DNA from: RPQJ01 sp052035645
Lineage (GTDB): Bacteria > Pseudomonadota > Gammaproteobacteria > Steroidobacterales > Steroidobacteraceae
NCBI GenBank assembly: GCA_052035645.1
Contig: JBPOHK010000033.1
Location: 15,097-79,096 of the forward strand
Direction: 5' to 3'
DNA length: 64,000 nucleotides
In this document: positions 8,699 to 16,472 of the stretch, piece after piece
How the letters are laid out: every line of letters starts with the position of its first letter
How positions within the stretch are numbered: position 1 is the stretch's first letter
Notes under the pieces: generated by a model
Told to the model about the DNA's origin: nothing
Databases searched by the model: none
The model's input: only the letters and a program-made list of their open reading frames with translations
Translations under genes and position numbers: made by a program

Positions 8699-9844
8699 AT
8701 GGCCACCTCACCGCGCGCTACGCAGCAGAAGTTCGAACCCTGGACGGACCCGGACGCCAAGCCGTACGTCCGCATCGACCGGGTGACGAAGAAGTTCGGC
8801 GACTTCGTCGCCGTCGACGACGTCTCGCTCACGATCTACAAGAAGGAGATCTTCTGCCTGCTCGGCGCGTCCGGCTGCGGCAAGACGACGCTCCTGCGCA
8901 TGCTCGCGGGCTTCGAGCGGCCGACCACCGGCAGGATCTTCATCGACGGCGTGGACATGACCAGCATCCCGCCGTACGAGCGGCCCGTGAACATGATGTT
9001 CCAGTCGTACGCGATCTTCCCGCACATGAGCGTCGAGCAGAACGTCGCCTTCGGCCTGCGGCAGGAGGGGGTGCCCAAGGCCGAGATCGCCCAGCGCGTC
9101 GGCGACATGCTCGAACTGGTGAAGCTCGCGCCGTTCGCGAAGCGCAAGCCGCACCAGCTCTCCGGCGGCCAGCGCCAGCGCGTCGCGCTCGCCCGCTCGC
9201 TGGTCAAGAAGCCCAAGCTGCTGCTGCTCGACGAGCCGCTCGCCGCGCTGGACAAGAAGCTGCGCGAGCACACGCAGTTCGAGCTGATCAACATCCAGGA
9301 GACGCTCGGCGTCACCTTCGTGGTCGTCACCCACGACCAGGAGGAGGCCATGACGCTCTCCACGCGGATCGGCCTGATGAACCACGGCGAGATCGTGCAG
9401 ACCGGCACGCCGAGCGAGATGTACGAGTACCCGACCTCGCGCTTCGTCGCCGAGTTCATCGGCTCGGTCAACACGTTCGAGGGCAAGCTGAGCGAGGACG
9501 AGCCGTCCTACGTGCGCATCGAGTGCGCCGACCTCGAGGCGCCCATCTACGTCAACCACGGCGTCAGTTCGGCGCCCGGCGCCACGGTGTGGGCGGCGAT
9601 CCGTCCCGAGAAGATCAACATCAGCCGCGAGAAGCCCGGCGACGCGGACAACTGGGCGGTGGGTACCGTGCGCGACATCGCCTACATGGGCGACGTCTCG
9701 GTCTATCTCGTCCGGCTGGAGTCCGGGAAGATCGTGCGGGTCACGCAGCCCAACGTCTACCGGCACGCGGAAGACCGCATCACCTGGGAAGAGCGCGTCT
9801 ACCTGCACTGGCACGGCGAGAGCCCGGTGGTGGTGACCAAATGA
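8699..9844 (+). CDS. spuF: Polyamine ABC transporter ATP-binding protein
   Basis: Cytoplasmic ATPase (381 aa) powering polyamine import. Walker A GASGCGKTT is at residues 56-64, the Q-loop Gln at 102, signature LSGGQ at 154-158, Walker B LLLLDEP at 174-180 and the switch His at 212. A C-terminal region of ~110 residues (VWAAIRPEKINIS onward) is the TOBE domain typical of PotA/PotG. The ATG follows AGGGA. Its stop overlaps the next start by four bases (ATGA), which suggests translational coupling to the permease. Confidence 0.94.
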   Translation: MATSPRATQQKFEPWTDPDAKPYVRIDRVTKKFGDFVAVDDVSLTIYKKEIFCLLGASGCGKTTLLRMLAGFERPTTGRIFIDGVDMTSIPPYERPVNMMFQSYAIFPHMSVEQNVAFGLRQEGVPKAEIAQRVGDMLELVKLAPFAKRKPHQLSGGQRQRVALARSLVKKPKLLLLDEPLAALDKKLREHTQFELINIQETLGVTFVVVTHDQEEAMTLSTRIGLMNHGEIVQTGTPSEMYEYPTSRFVAEFIGSVNTFEGKLSEDEPSYVRIECADLEAPIYVNHGVSSAPGATVWAAIRPEKINISREKPGDADNWAVGTVRDIAYMGDVSVYLVRLESGKIVRVTQPNVYRHAEDRITWEERVYLHWHGESPVVVTK

Positions 9845-10755
9845 TCCGCCGACTGAAGCGCCTCGCTCCGTCCGGCCGCACGCTGGTCACGTCGGTTCCG
9901 TACCTGTGGCTGCTGCTGTTCTTCCTGATCCCGTTCGTGATCGTGCTGAAGATCAGCTTCTCCTCGGCGCAGATTGCGATGCCGCCGTACGAGCCGCTGC
10001 TGCACTGGACGTCCGAGAAAGTCGTCCAGGTCAAGCTCAACCTCGGCAACTACCTGTTCCTGGTCGAGGACAACCTGTACTGGCGGGCCTACCTCAACTC
10101 GATCTGGGTGGCGATCGTCTCGACGCAGCTGTGCCTGCTGATCGGCTACCCGGTCGCGTACTCGATGGCCCGCAGCGCCCCGGCGACCCGCAACATCCTG
10201 CTGCTGCTCGTGACGCTGCCGTTCTTCACCTCGTTCCTGCTGCGCGTCTATGCCTGGATCGGCATCCTCAAGAACAACGGACTGCTGAACAACCTGCTGC
10301 TCTGGCTGGGCGTCATCGACCAGCCGATCCAGATGCTGCAGACCAATTTCGCGGTCTACGTCGGCATCGTCTACTCGTACCTGCCGTTCATGATCCTGCC
10401 GCTGTACACGAACCTCGAGAAGATGGACCTCACGCTTCTCGAGGCCGCGGCCGACCTCGGCTGCAAGCCCTGGCAGGCGTTCTACAAGATCACGCTGCCG
10501 CTGTCGGTGCCGGGCATCGTCGCCGGCTGCCTGCTGGTGTTCATCCCGGCGGTGGGCGAGTTCGTCATCCCCTCGCTGCTCGGCGACCCGGGCATGCTGA
10601 TGATCGGCAAGGTGCTGTGGACGGAGTTCTTCAACAACCGTGACTGGCCGGTCGCGAGCGCCGTGGCCATCGCGCTGCTGCTGTTCCTGGTGATCCCGAT
10701 CATGTACCTCGACCGCGCGCAGAATGCCGAGGCCGAGGAAGGAGCGCGCAAATGA
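9841..10755 (+). CDS. spuG: Polyamine ABC transporter permease (PotH/SpuG type)
   Basis: Inner-membrane permease of 304 aa with six predicted transmembrane segments, starting with LWLLLFFLIPFVIVLKI. The EAA loop that docks on the ATPase is seen as EAAADLGCKPWQAFYKITLP, roughly residues 201-220. An ~35-residue periplasmic stretch follows the first helix, as in PotB/PotH. ATG 9841 overlaps the spuF stop (ATGA), and its own stop overlaps spuH in the same way. Confidence 0.93.
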   Translation: MIRRLKRLAPSGRTLVTSVPYLWLLLFFLIPFVIVLKISFSSAQIAMPPYEPLLHWTSEKVVQVKLNLGNYLFLVEDNLYWRAYLNSIWVAIVSTQLCLLIGYPVAYSMARSAPATRNILLLLVTLPFFTSFLLRVYAWIGILKNNGLLNNLLLWLGVIDQPIQMLQTNFAVYVGIVYSYLPFMILPLYTNLEKMDLTLLEAAADLGCKPWQAFYKITLPLSVPGIVAGCLLVFIPAVGEFVIPSLLGDPGMLMIGKVLWTEFFNNRDWPVASAVAIALLLFLVIPIMYLDRAQNAEAEEGARK

Positions 10756-11621
10756 ACGCGGGACGTCCCTGGTTCCGCATGGTCGTCCTGTTCCTCGGGT
10801 TCGCGTTCCTGTACGTCCCGATCGGCCTGCTGATGTTCTATTCGTTCAACGCCTCCAAGCTGGTGACGGTCTGGGGCGGCTTCTCGACCAAGTGGTACGG
10901 CGCGCTGCTCGAGAACCAGCAGATCCTCGGCGCGGCGTGGCTCAGCCTCAAGGTCGCGGCGCTCTCGGCGACCATCGCGGTGGTGCTCGGCACGCTCGCC
11001 GGGCTCGTGCTGGCGCGCTTCGGGCCGTTCCGCGGGCGAACGCTGCTGTCGGGCCTGACCACGGCCCCGCTGGTGATGCCCGAGGTGATCACGGGCCTGT
11101 CGCTGCTGCTGCTGTTCGTGACCCTCGAGCAGCTGATCGGCTGGCCGGCCGGGCGCGGCCTCACCACGATCGTCATCGCGCACGTCACGCTCACCATGGC
11201 GTTCGTCACGGTCATCGTGCAGTCGCGCCTCGCGCAGATGGACGACTCGCTCGAGGAAGCCGCGATGGACCTCGGCGCCCGGCCCTACAAGGTCTTCTTC
11301 CTGATCACGCTGCCCATCATCGCCCCGGCGCTCATGTCGGGCTGGCTGCTCGCGTTCACGCTCTCGCTCGACGACCTCGTGATCGCGAGTTTCGTCGCGG
11401 GCCCGGGCTCGAGCACGCTGCCGATGGTGATCTTCTCGAAGGTGCGCCTCGGCGTCAGCCCGGACATCAACGCGCTCGCGACCATCCTGGTCACGATCGT
11501 GGCGATCGGCGTGGCCATCGCGGGCTGGATGATGACGCGGCAGATGAAGGCGCGCGAGCGCGACGCGCAGATGGCGCTCGCGTCCAACCAGCAGATGATC
11601 GAGAGTCTCAAGAAGGCCTGA
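10752..11621 (+). CDS. spuH: Polyamine ABC transporter permease (PotI/SpuH type)
   Basis: Second permease of the importer (289 aa, six predicted membrane helices). The EAA loop reads EEAAMDLGARPYKVFFLITL, about residues 160-179, and SFVAGPGSSTLPMVIFSK is characteristic of PotC/PotI. It pairs with SpuG to form the channel. It ends the spu operon proper. ppgK starts only 2 bases later and may be carried on the same transcript. Confidence 0.93.
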   Translation: MNAGRPWFRMVVLFLGFAFLYVPIGLLMFYSFNASKLVTVWGGFSTKWYGALLENQQILGAAWLSLKVAALSATIAVVLGTLAGLVLARFGPFRGRTLLSGLTTAPLVMPEVITGLSLLLLFVTLEQLIGWPAGRGLTTIVIAHVTLTMAFVTVIVQSRLAQMDDSLEEAAMDLGARPYKVFFLITLPIIAPALMSGWLLAFTLSLDDLVIASFVAGPGSSTLPMVIFSKVRLGVSPDINALATILVTIVAIGVAIAGWMMTRQMKARERDAQMALASNQQMIESLKKA

Positions 11622-11623
11622 GC

Positions 11624-12373
11624 GTGACCGCGGCTCCGATCCTCGCCTTCGACGTGGGCGGCTCGTTCGTCAAGGCCGGGCTGGTCGATCCGGCGGCCGC
11701 AACGGTCCTCGGCGAGGTGCTGCGCTGGCCGACGCCCGCGGACGCGGCGCCGGAGGACGTGATCGCGATGCTGGCGGCGATGGCGGACGAGTTGCCGTCG
11801 CAGGGACCGGTCGGCCTGGCGTTCCCCGCGGTCGCCAAGCAGGGCGTCGCATGGACGGCGGCCAACATCGACCGGCGCTGGATCGGCTTCCACGCGCGCG
11901 GCGAACTGCAGGCGCGCATCCAGCGCCCGGTGGCGTTCCTCAACGACGCGGATGCGGCCGGTGTCGCGGAGATGACGGTGGGGGCGGGCCGGGGCCGCGC
12001 GGGCACGGTGATGGTGATCACGCTCGGCACGGGCATCGGTTCGGCGCTGTTCGTCGACGGCCGCCTCTACCCGAACACGGAACTGGGCCACCTCGAGGTG
12101 GACGGCGAGGAGGCCGAGCACCGCGCCTCGGCGCGCGTGCGCGCGGACCGGCAACTGGACTGGGAGCAGTGGGCGGACGCGGTGAGCCTGGTGCTCGACG
12201 AATACCACGCGCTGCTGTGGCCGGACCTGTTCATCGTCGGCGGCGGAGTCACCGAGAACTGGCACCACTTCGGGCACCTGCTGCGCAGCCGCGCGGAGAT
12301 CGTCCGCGCGCGCTTCGGCAACGACGCCGGCATCATCGGCGCGGCGATGGCTGCGGCGGCGCTGGCGACCTGA
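11624..12373 (+). CDS. ppgK: Polyphosphate glucokinase (ROK family)
   Basis: Sugar kinase (249 aa, GTG start 2 bases after spuH) that phosphorylates glucose using polyphosphate and often also ATP. N-terminal FDVGGSFVKAG is the phosphate-binding loop, NDADAAGVAE holds the catalytic Asp, and TLGTGIGSALFVDG is followed by PNTELGHLEVDGEEAEHRAS. The last block, with TAANIDRRWIG upstream, matches mycobacterial PpgK closely and lacks the Zn-binding CXCGXXGC motif of regulatory ROK proteins. PpgK is best known from Actinobacteria. There is no evident functional link to polyamine transport, so its place here may only reflect transcription. Confidence 0.86.
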   Translation: MTAAPILAFDVGGSFVKAGLVDPAAATVLGEVLRWPTPADAAPEDVIAMLAAMADELPSQGPVGLAFPAVAKQGVAWTAANIDRRWIGFHARGELQARIQRPVAFLNDADAAGVAEMTVGAGRGRAGTVMVITLGTGIGSALFVDGRLYPNTELGHLEVDGEEAEHRASARVRADRQLDWEQWADAVSLVLDEYHALLWPDLFIVGGGVTENWHHFGHLLRSRAEIVRARFGNDAGIIGAAMAAAALAT

Positions 12374-12490
12374 CGTCCGACCGTGAGCGTGCGGCGGCAA
12401 GGACGATGTCGGCGGCCCGTCGGTCGGAATCCGGGGTCGTCCCGGGAGGCACGCCGTGACCGCGTTCCGGCGCGGGCGGCAAGCCCCGAA

Positions 12491-12583
12491 CCGGGGCAAT
12501 CCCGGGCGACACGCCGCAAGTACGTCCCTGTAGGCTCGCACTCGCCATCCATGGCTCGTGACGGTCGCCCGGAATTGCCCCGG
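12491..12583 (+). repeat. Hairpin repeat element, copy 1
   Basis: A 93-base noncoding element. Its ends form a 20-base inverted repeat with one mismatch (12491-12510 and 12564-12583, left end CCGGGGCAATCCCGGGCGAC). The interior holds a core starting TACGTCCCTG (12521-12541), found again inverted in copy 2. It lies in the 419-base gap between ppgK and the next gene. It resembles REP/ERIC-type dispersed palindromes of gammaproteobacteria. Confidence 0.72.
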
Positions 12584-12626
12584 TCCGCGTCTGCGCCCGC
12601 GCTGTCCGGCCGCGGCGACGGTGGAC

Positions 12627-12730
12627 GGGATCCGGAGTCGTTTCGGCAGACCGTCACGCGGCATGGACGCCGCGTGCGAGCCTACAGGGACGTATTCACG
12701 GCGTGTCTGCCGGAACGCACTCCGGATCCC
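12627..12730 (-). repeat. Hairpin repeat element, copy 2 (inverted)
   Basis: A 104-base element in opposite orientation to copy 1. The 21-base core (12674-12694) is identical to that of copy 1 on the other strand. The terminal inverted repeat (12627-12651 with 12705-12730, one indel, starting GGGATCCGGAGT) has a different sequence from that of copy 1 but still pairs. A truncated third relative seems to lie at about 12431-12460 (CCGGGGTCGTCCCGGG then ACGCCGTGA). I see nothing else in 12374-12490 or 12731-12792. Confidence 0.7.
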
Positions 12731-12792
12731 GGCCGACTCGCCGCGGCTGCAGCCGTTCGTCCACCCGGGCCATCCGCTCGCGGCCTCGACCG

Positions 12793-13941
12793 ATGACACG
12801 GCTCGAATCGAAACTGCCGAACGTCGGCACCACCATCTTCACCGTCATGTCGCGCCTCGCGGCCGAGTGCGGCGCGATCAACCTGTCGCAGGGTTTCCCG
12901 GACTTCGATCCGCCGCCGCGCCTGGTCGAACTCGTGACCGAGCACATGCGCCGCGGCCTGAACCAGTACGCGCCGATGGCAGGCTGGCCCGCCCTGCGCG
13001 AGCAGGTGGCCGCGAAGCTGCGCGAGTACTACGACGCCACCGTCGACCCCGAGACCGAGGTGACCGTGACCTCCGGCGGCACCGAGGCGCTGTTCGCCGC
13101 CATCCACGCCGTGGTGCGGCCCGGCGACGAAGTCGTCGTGCTCGACCCGTGCTACGACTCCTACGAGCCCGCCGTTGCGCTCGCCGGCGGCCATACCGTC
13201 CACGTGCCGCTGCGGCGCCCCGGTTTCGCGGTGGACTGGGACCGCGTGCGCGATGCGCTGACGCCCCGCACCCGGCTGCTGGTCGTGAACTCGCCGCACA
13301 ACCCGAGCGGCGCCGTGTTCGGCGCGGCCGACCTCGATGCCCTCGCCGAGGTGCTGCGCGGGAGCGGCGCGCTGCTGCTGTCCGACGAGGTCTACGAGCA
13401 CATGGTCTTCGACGGCGGCGCCCACCAGAGCCTGCTGCGCCGGCCGGGGCTCCGGGAGCGCAGCTTCGTCGTCTCCTCGTTCGGCAAGACCTTCCACGCC
13501 ACCGGCTGGAAGATCGCCTACTGCGTCGCGCCGCCGGCCCTCATGGCCGAGTTCCGCAAGGTCCACCAGTTCGTGCAGTTCGCGGTGGCGACGCCGATGC
13601 AGGCCGGGCTCGCCGACTTCCTGCGCGAGTGCCCGCAGCACGCCCGCGGGCTGCCGGCGTTCTACCAGGCCAAGCGCGACCACTTCGCCCGCATCCTGGC
13701 CCAGACCCGCTTCCGGTTCCGCCCGTCGGCGGGAACCTACTTCCAGGTCGCCGACTACTCGGCGATCAGCGACCTGCCGGACGTCGAGTTCGCACACTGG
13801 ATGACGCGCGAGGCGGGTGTCGCCGTGATCCCGGTTTCCGTATTCTCCCAGGCACCGTCGCCCGAGCGGATCGTGCGGTTCTGCTTCGCCAAGCACGAAG
13901 CCACGCTCGATGCGGCGGCCGCCAAGCTGAGGCTGCTATGA
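12793..13941 (+). CDS. ybdL: Methionine/aromatic aminotransferase (YbdL/KAT type)
   Basis: PLP-dependent class I/II aminotransferase, 382 aa. ATG 12793 gives MTRLESKLPNVGTTIFTVMS, the usual N-terminus of YbdL-like proteins. A longer in-frame start at 12703 would run through the repeat element and is rejected. Key sites are LSQGFPDF, SGGTEALF, NSPHNPSGAVF, and the PLP lysine Lys232 in SSFGKTFHATGWKI, with RFCFAKHE near the C-terminus carrying the substrate-carboxylate Arg. It overlaps the omega-amidase gene by ATGA. That pairing is typical of methionine salvage: the aminotransferase forms the 2-oxo acid from the amino acid while glutamine or another donor is consumed. Confidence 0.86.
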   Translation: MTRLESKLPNVGTTIFTVMSRLAAECGAINLSQGFPDFDPPPRLVELVTEHMRRGLNQYAPMAGWPALREQVAAKLREYYDATVDPETEVTVTSGGTEALFAAIHAVVRPGDEVVVLDPCYDSYEPAVALAGGHTVHVPLRRPGFAVDWDRVRDALTPRTRLLVVNSPHNPSGAVFGAADLDALAEVLRGSGALLLSDEVYEHMVFDGGAHQSLLRRPGLRERSFVVSSFGKTFHATGWKIAYCVAPPALMAEFRKVHQFVQFAVATPMQAGLADFLRECPQHARGLPAFYQAKRDHFARILAQTRFRFRPSAGTYFQVADYSAISDLPDVEFAHWMTREAGVAVIPVSVFSQAPSPERIVRFCFAKHEATLDAAAAKLRLL

Positions 13942-14729
13942 ACCCCCACCTGCGCGTCACGCTCATCCAGGCCGACCTCGCCTGGCAGGATCCGCCCGCC
14001 AACCGCGCGATGTTCGCGAGCCACTTCCGCGGGCTCGTCGGCCACACCGACCTCGTCGTCCTGCCCGAGATGTTCACCACCGGGTTCTCGATGGACGCCG
14101 AAGGGCTGGCCGAGCCGATGGACGGGCCGACGGTCGAGTGGCTGCGCGAGGAGGCCGCGGCGCTCGGCTGCGCGATCACGGGCAGCGTGATCGTCCGCGA
14201 CGGCGACCGCCGGTTCAACCGCCTGCTGTGGGTGACGCCGGATGGGCAGTTGCGGCACTACGACAAGCGGCACCTGTTCCGCATGGCGAAGGAGCACGAG
14301 CACTACGCGTCCGGCGAATCGCGGCTGGTCGTGCGGCTCAAGGGCTGGCGCATCTGTCCGCTCGTCTGCTACGACCTGCGCTTCCCGGTCTGGAGCCGCA
14401 ACCGCGGCGACTACGACCTGCTGCTGTACGTCGCGAACTGGCCGGGACGGCGCAGCGTGGCGTGGCGGACGCTGCTCAGGGCGCGGGCCATCGAGAACGT
14501 CAGCTACGTGGTGGGCGTCAACCGCGTCGGCAAGGACGGCAACGGCGCGACCTATCTCGGCGAGAGCGCAGCGATCGACTTCCTCGGCCAGGTCGTGGCC
14601 GGCGACCGCGGCGGCGACTTCGTCGAGACGGTGGTGCTCGACCGCGAGTCGCTCGACGCGTTCCGCCGCGACTTCCCGGCCCACCTCGACGCGGACGAGT
14701 TCGTGCTGCCCGGCGTGACCGCCCCGTGA
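13938..14729 (+). CDS. yafV: Omega-amidase of the nitrilase superfamily (YafV/Nit2 type)
   Basis: Carbon-nitrogen hydrolase, 263 aa. The catalytic triad is visible as Glu44 (LPEMFTTGF), Lys110 (YDKRHLF) and Cys144 (VCYDLRFPVW). MFTTGFSM is characteristic of YafV, which hydrolyses 2-oxoglutaramate or 2-oxosuccinamate made when glutamine or asparagine serves as amino donor. It overlaps the aminotransferase stop by four bases and is itself overlapped by the next gene (GTGA), so the three are translated as a coupled unit. Removal of the oxo-acid amide would make the transamination practically irreversible (known for the family). Confidence 0.86.
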   Translation: MNPHLRVTLIQADLAWQDPPANRAMFASHFRGLVGHTDLVVLPEMFTTGFSMDAEGLAEPMDGPTVEWLREEAAALGCAITGSVIVRDGDRRFNRLLWVTPDGQLRHYDKRHLFRMAKEHEHYASGESRLVVRLKGWRICPLVCYDLRFPVWSRNRGDYDLLLYVANWPGRRSVAWRTLLRARAIENVSYVVGVNRVGKDGNGATYLGESAAIDFLGQVVAGDRGGDFVETVVLDRESLDAFRRDFPAHLDADEFVLPGVTAP

Positions 14730-15901
14730 AGAAGCGCACCCGCGTCACGCACCCGCGCGAAGTGACGGTGCCGGCCGACAACCGCCCGCTGGTCGGCCCG
14801 ATCTACCAGTCCGTCAAGTTCACCTTCGACGACGTCGCGCAGACGAAGGCCTATTTCGCGCGCCAGCGCGACGGCTACTACTATTCCCGCGTCTCGAATC
14901 CCACGTTGCGCCAGCTGGAGCAGTTGCTGGCCGACCTGCAGGGCCGCGACGGCTGCCTGCTCGCCGGCTCCGGCGTGGCGGCGATCTCGATGCCGCTGCT
15001 GACGCTGCTCAAGTCCGGCGATCACGTGGTGCACTTCGCGGAGCTGTACCAGCCGACGCGCGCGCTGGTGCACGGGCTGCTCGGCCGCTTCGGCGTCACC
15101 AGCACGCTGCTCTCGATCGACGACCTCGCGGGCCTGGAGCGCGAGCTGGCGGCACGGCCGACGCGCCTGGTCGTGTTCGAGTCGCCCACCAACCCGGTCC
15201 TGAAGGTGGCGGACATCGCCCGCATCACGGCGGCGGCGCGCCGGCACGGGGCGCTCACGCTGATGGACAACACGCTTGCGGGGTTCCACCAGCACGGCCA
15301 GTACGACGTGGACATCTTCGCCCACAGCCTGACCAAGTTCGCCTCCGGGCACGGCGACGTGATGGGCGGCGCGATCATTGCGCGGCGCGAGCTGATCGAC
15401 GAAATGTGGGAGGACTTCAGCCACCTCGGGCCGACGCTCGACCCGCACGCGGCCTACCTGCTGCTGCGCGGCATGAAGACGTACTGCCTGCGCCGCGACG
15501 CGCAGTGCGCCGCCGCGCTGCAGGTTGCCCGCTTCCTGCAGGGGCATCCGGCCGTCGCGCGCGTCCGCTACCCCGGCCTGCCGGAGGATCCGGGCCACGC
15601 GCTCGCCCGCGCGCAGATGGAGGACTTCGGTTCGCTGGTGACCTTCGACGTGCGCGGCGGGCTGGAGGCCGGCAATCGCGTCGCGGAGGCGCTCGAGCTG
15701 TTCGCCATCGCCGCGAGTCTCGGCTCGACGGAGTCGCTCGTGCTCGCGCCCGGGCTGTTCCAGCCGCGCGGCCTCACGGAGGAGCAGCGCGCCTGGACCG
15801 ACATCCGGCCGGGCACGCTGAGACTCTCGATCGGCATCGAGGATGCGGACGACCTGATGGCCGACCTGGACCAGGCGCTGCGGTCCTGCGGCGGCGGTTA
15901 G
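14726..15901 (+). CDS. Cys/Met metabolism PLP enzyme (gamma-lyase / gamma-synthase type)
   Basis: PLP enzyme of the cystathionine gamma-lyase superfamily, 391 aa from GTG 14726, which overlaps the yafV stop. It shows YYSRVSNPTLRQLE, LLAGSGVAAIS, FESPTNPVLKV, DNTLAGFHQ and the PLP lysine Lys204 in AHSLTKFASGHGDVMGG. C-terminal LRLSIGIED is the usual family ending. Candidate activities are methionine gamma-lyase, cystathionine beta/gamma-lyase and O-acyl-homoserine sulfhydrylase; the residues seen do not decide. DNTLAGFH replaces the more common DNTFATP, so it is a divergent member. Context with a methionine aminotransferase suggests sulfur amino acid breakdown or salvage. Confidence 0.78.
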   Translation: MKKRTRVTHPREVTVPADNRPLVGPIYQSVKFTFDDVAQTKAYFARQRDGYYYSRVSNPTLRQLEQLLADLQGRDGCLLAGSGVAAISMPLLTLLKSGDHVVHFAELYQPTRALVHGLLGRFGVTSTLLSIDDLAGLERELAARPTRLVVFESPTNPVLKVADIARITAAARRHGALTLMDNTLAGFHQHGQYDVDIFAHSLTKFASGHGDVMGGAIIARRELIDEMWEDFSHLGPTLDPHAAYLLLRGMKTYCLRRDAQCAAALQVARFLQGHPAVARVRYPGLPEDPGHALARAQMEDFGSLVTFDVRGGLEAGNRVAEALELFAIAASLGSTESLVLAPGLFQPRGLTEEQRAWTDIRPGTLRLSIGIEDADDLMADLDQALRSCGGG

Positions 15902-16192
15902 CCGGCCCGAGGCGTCTCGCTGCCGGGAGACCGGCCGCAGGCGAGGCTGTACAAAGCTTGCGTCCGGGTCGCGCGTGGGTATGATCGGGCAGTGGTCCAC
16001 GATGACCATGGAGGCGGACCGGACCCGTGCCGGCGGCGTCTCGCGAAGAATGAACGAGTACGAGGGGGTTTCACGTGGCGGGTGTCGCACGACGGGGTCG
16101 TGAGCCCACGGTCGTGCGGATGCGGGCGGCGTGATCCTCGCCGCCGCGATCGTCATGGTCGGCGGCGCGGGTGAGCGAGGGAGAGGTTGAGC
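15902..16192 (+). promoter_or_regulatory. Noncoding stretch with sigma-70-like promoter TTGCGT-N16-TATGAT
   Basis: No convincing gene lies here. The best signal is TTGCGT (15958-15963), a 16-base spacer and TATGAT (15980-15985), which would drive the small unknown gene and the lysophospholipid flippase downstream. The transcript would carry a ~200-base leader with several short GC-rich inverted repeats, for example CGTGAGCCCACGG around 16098. No known riboswitch motif was recognised in it. Confidence 0.45.
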
Positions 16193-16459
16193 ATGTCAGA
16201 GGTCAAGCGGCCGCGTCCGGGGGAGGACGTCGCCGACGAGCAGCGGACGGACGAAGGGTGCACCGAGCAACTCGAGGTCGGGCAGGTGCAGGCCGGGACT
16301 CCGGCGCGGGACGGACTGTGGGCGTTCGCGGAACTGGACCCGGATCGTCGCCACCTGTCGGAGGAACTCAACGCCGTGGCGCTGAGCCGGGAGGAATTCG
16401 CGGCGCTGGGCGAGGCGATCGTCGCCCGGCTGGTCGCGGCCCACAAGCGCGTGCAGTGA
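16193..16459 (+). CDS. Small acidic protein of unknown function
   Basis: 88 residues from ATG 16193, which has an AGAGG ribosome site 6 bases upstream. Composition is highly charged, with an acidic N-terminal half (GEDVADEQRTDEGCTEQLE) and a helical C-terminus (LSREEFAALGEAIVARLVAAHKRVQ). There is no signal peptide or membrane segment and only one Cys. I do not recognise the family. It lies 13 bases before the flippase-acyltransferase gene and probably shares its promoter. Confidence 0.55.
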   Translation: MSEVKRPRPGEDVADEQRTDEGCTEQLEVGQVQAGTPARDGLWAFAELDPDRRHLSEELNAVALSREEFAALGEAIVARLVAAHKRVQ

Positions 16460-16472
16460 CCCCGCGCCCCGG

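Noticed and set aside
12558..12792. Open frames running from the hairpin repeats into the aminotransferase region
   Set aside because: They translate the repeat palindromes; family N-terminus begins at ATG 12793.
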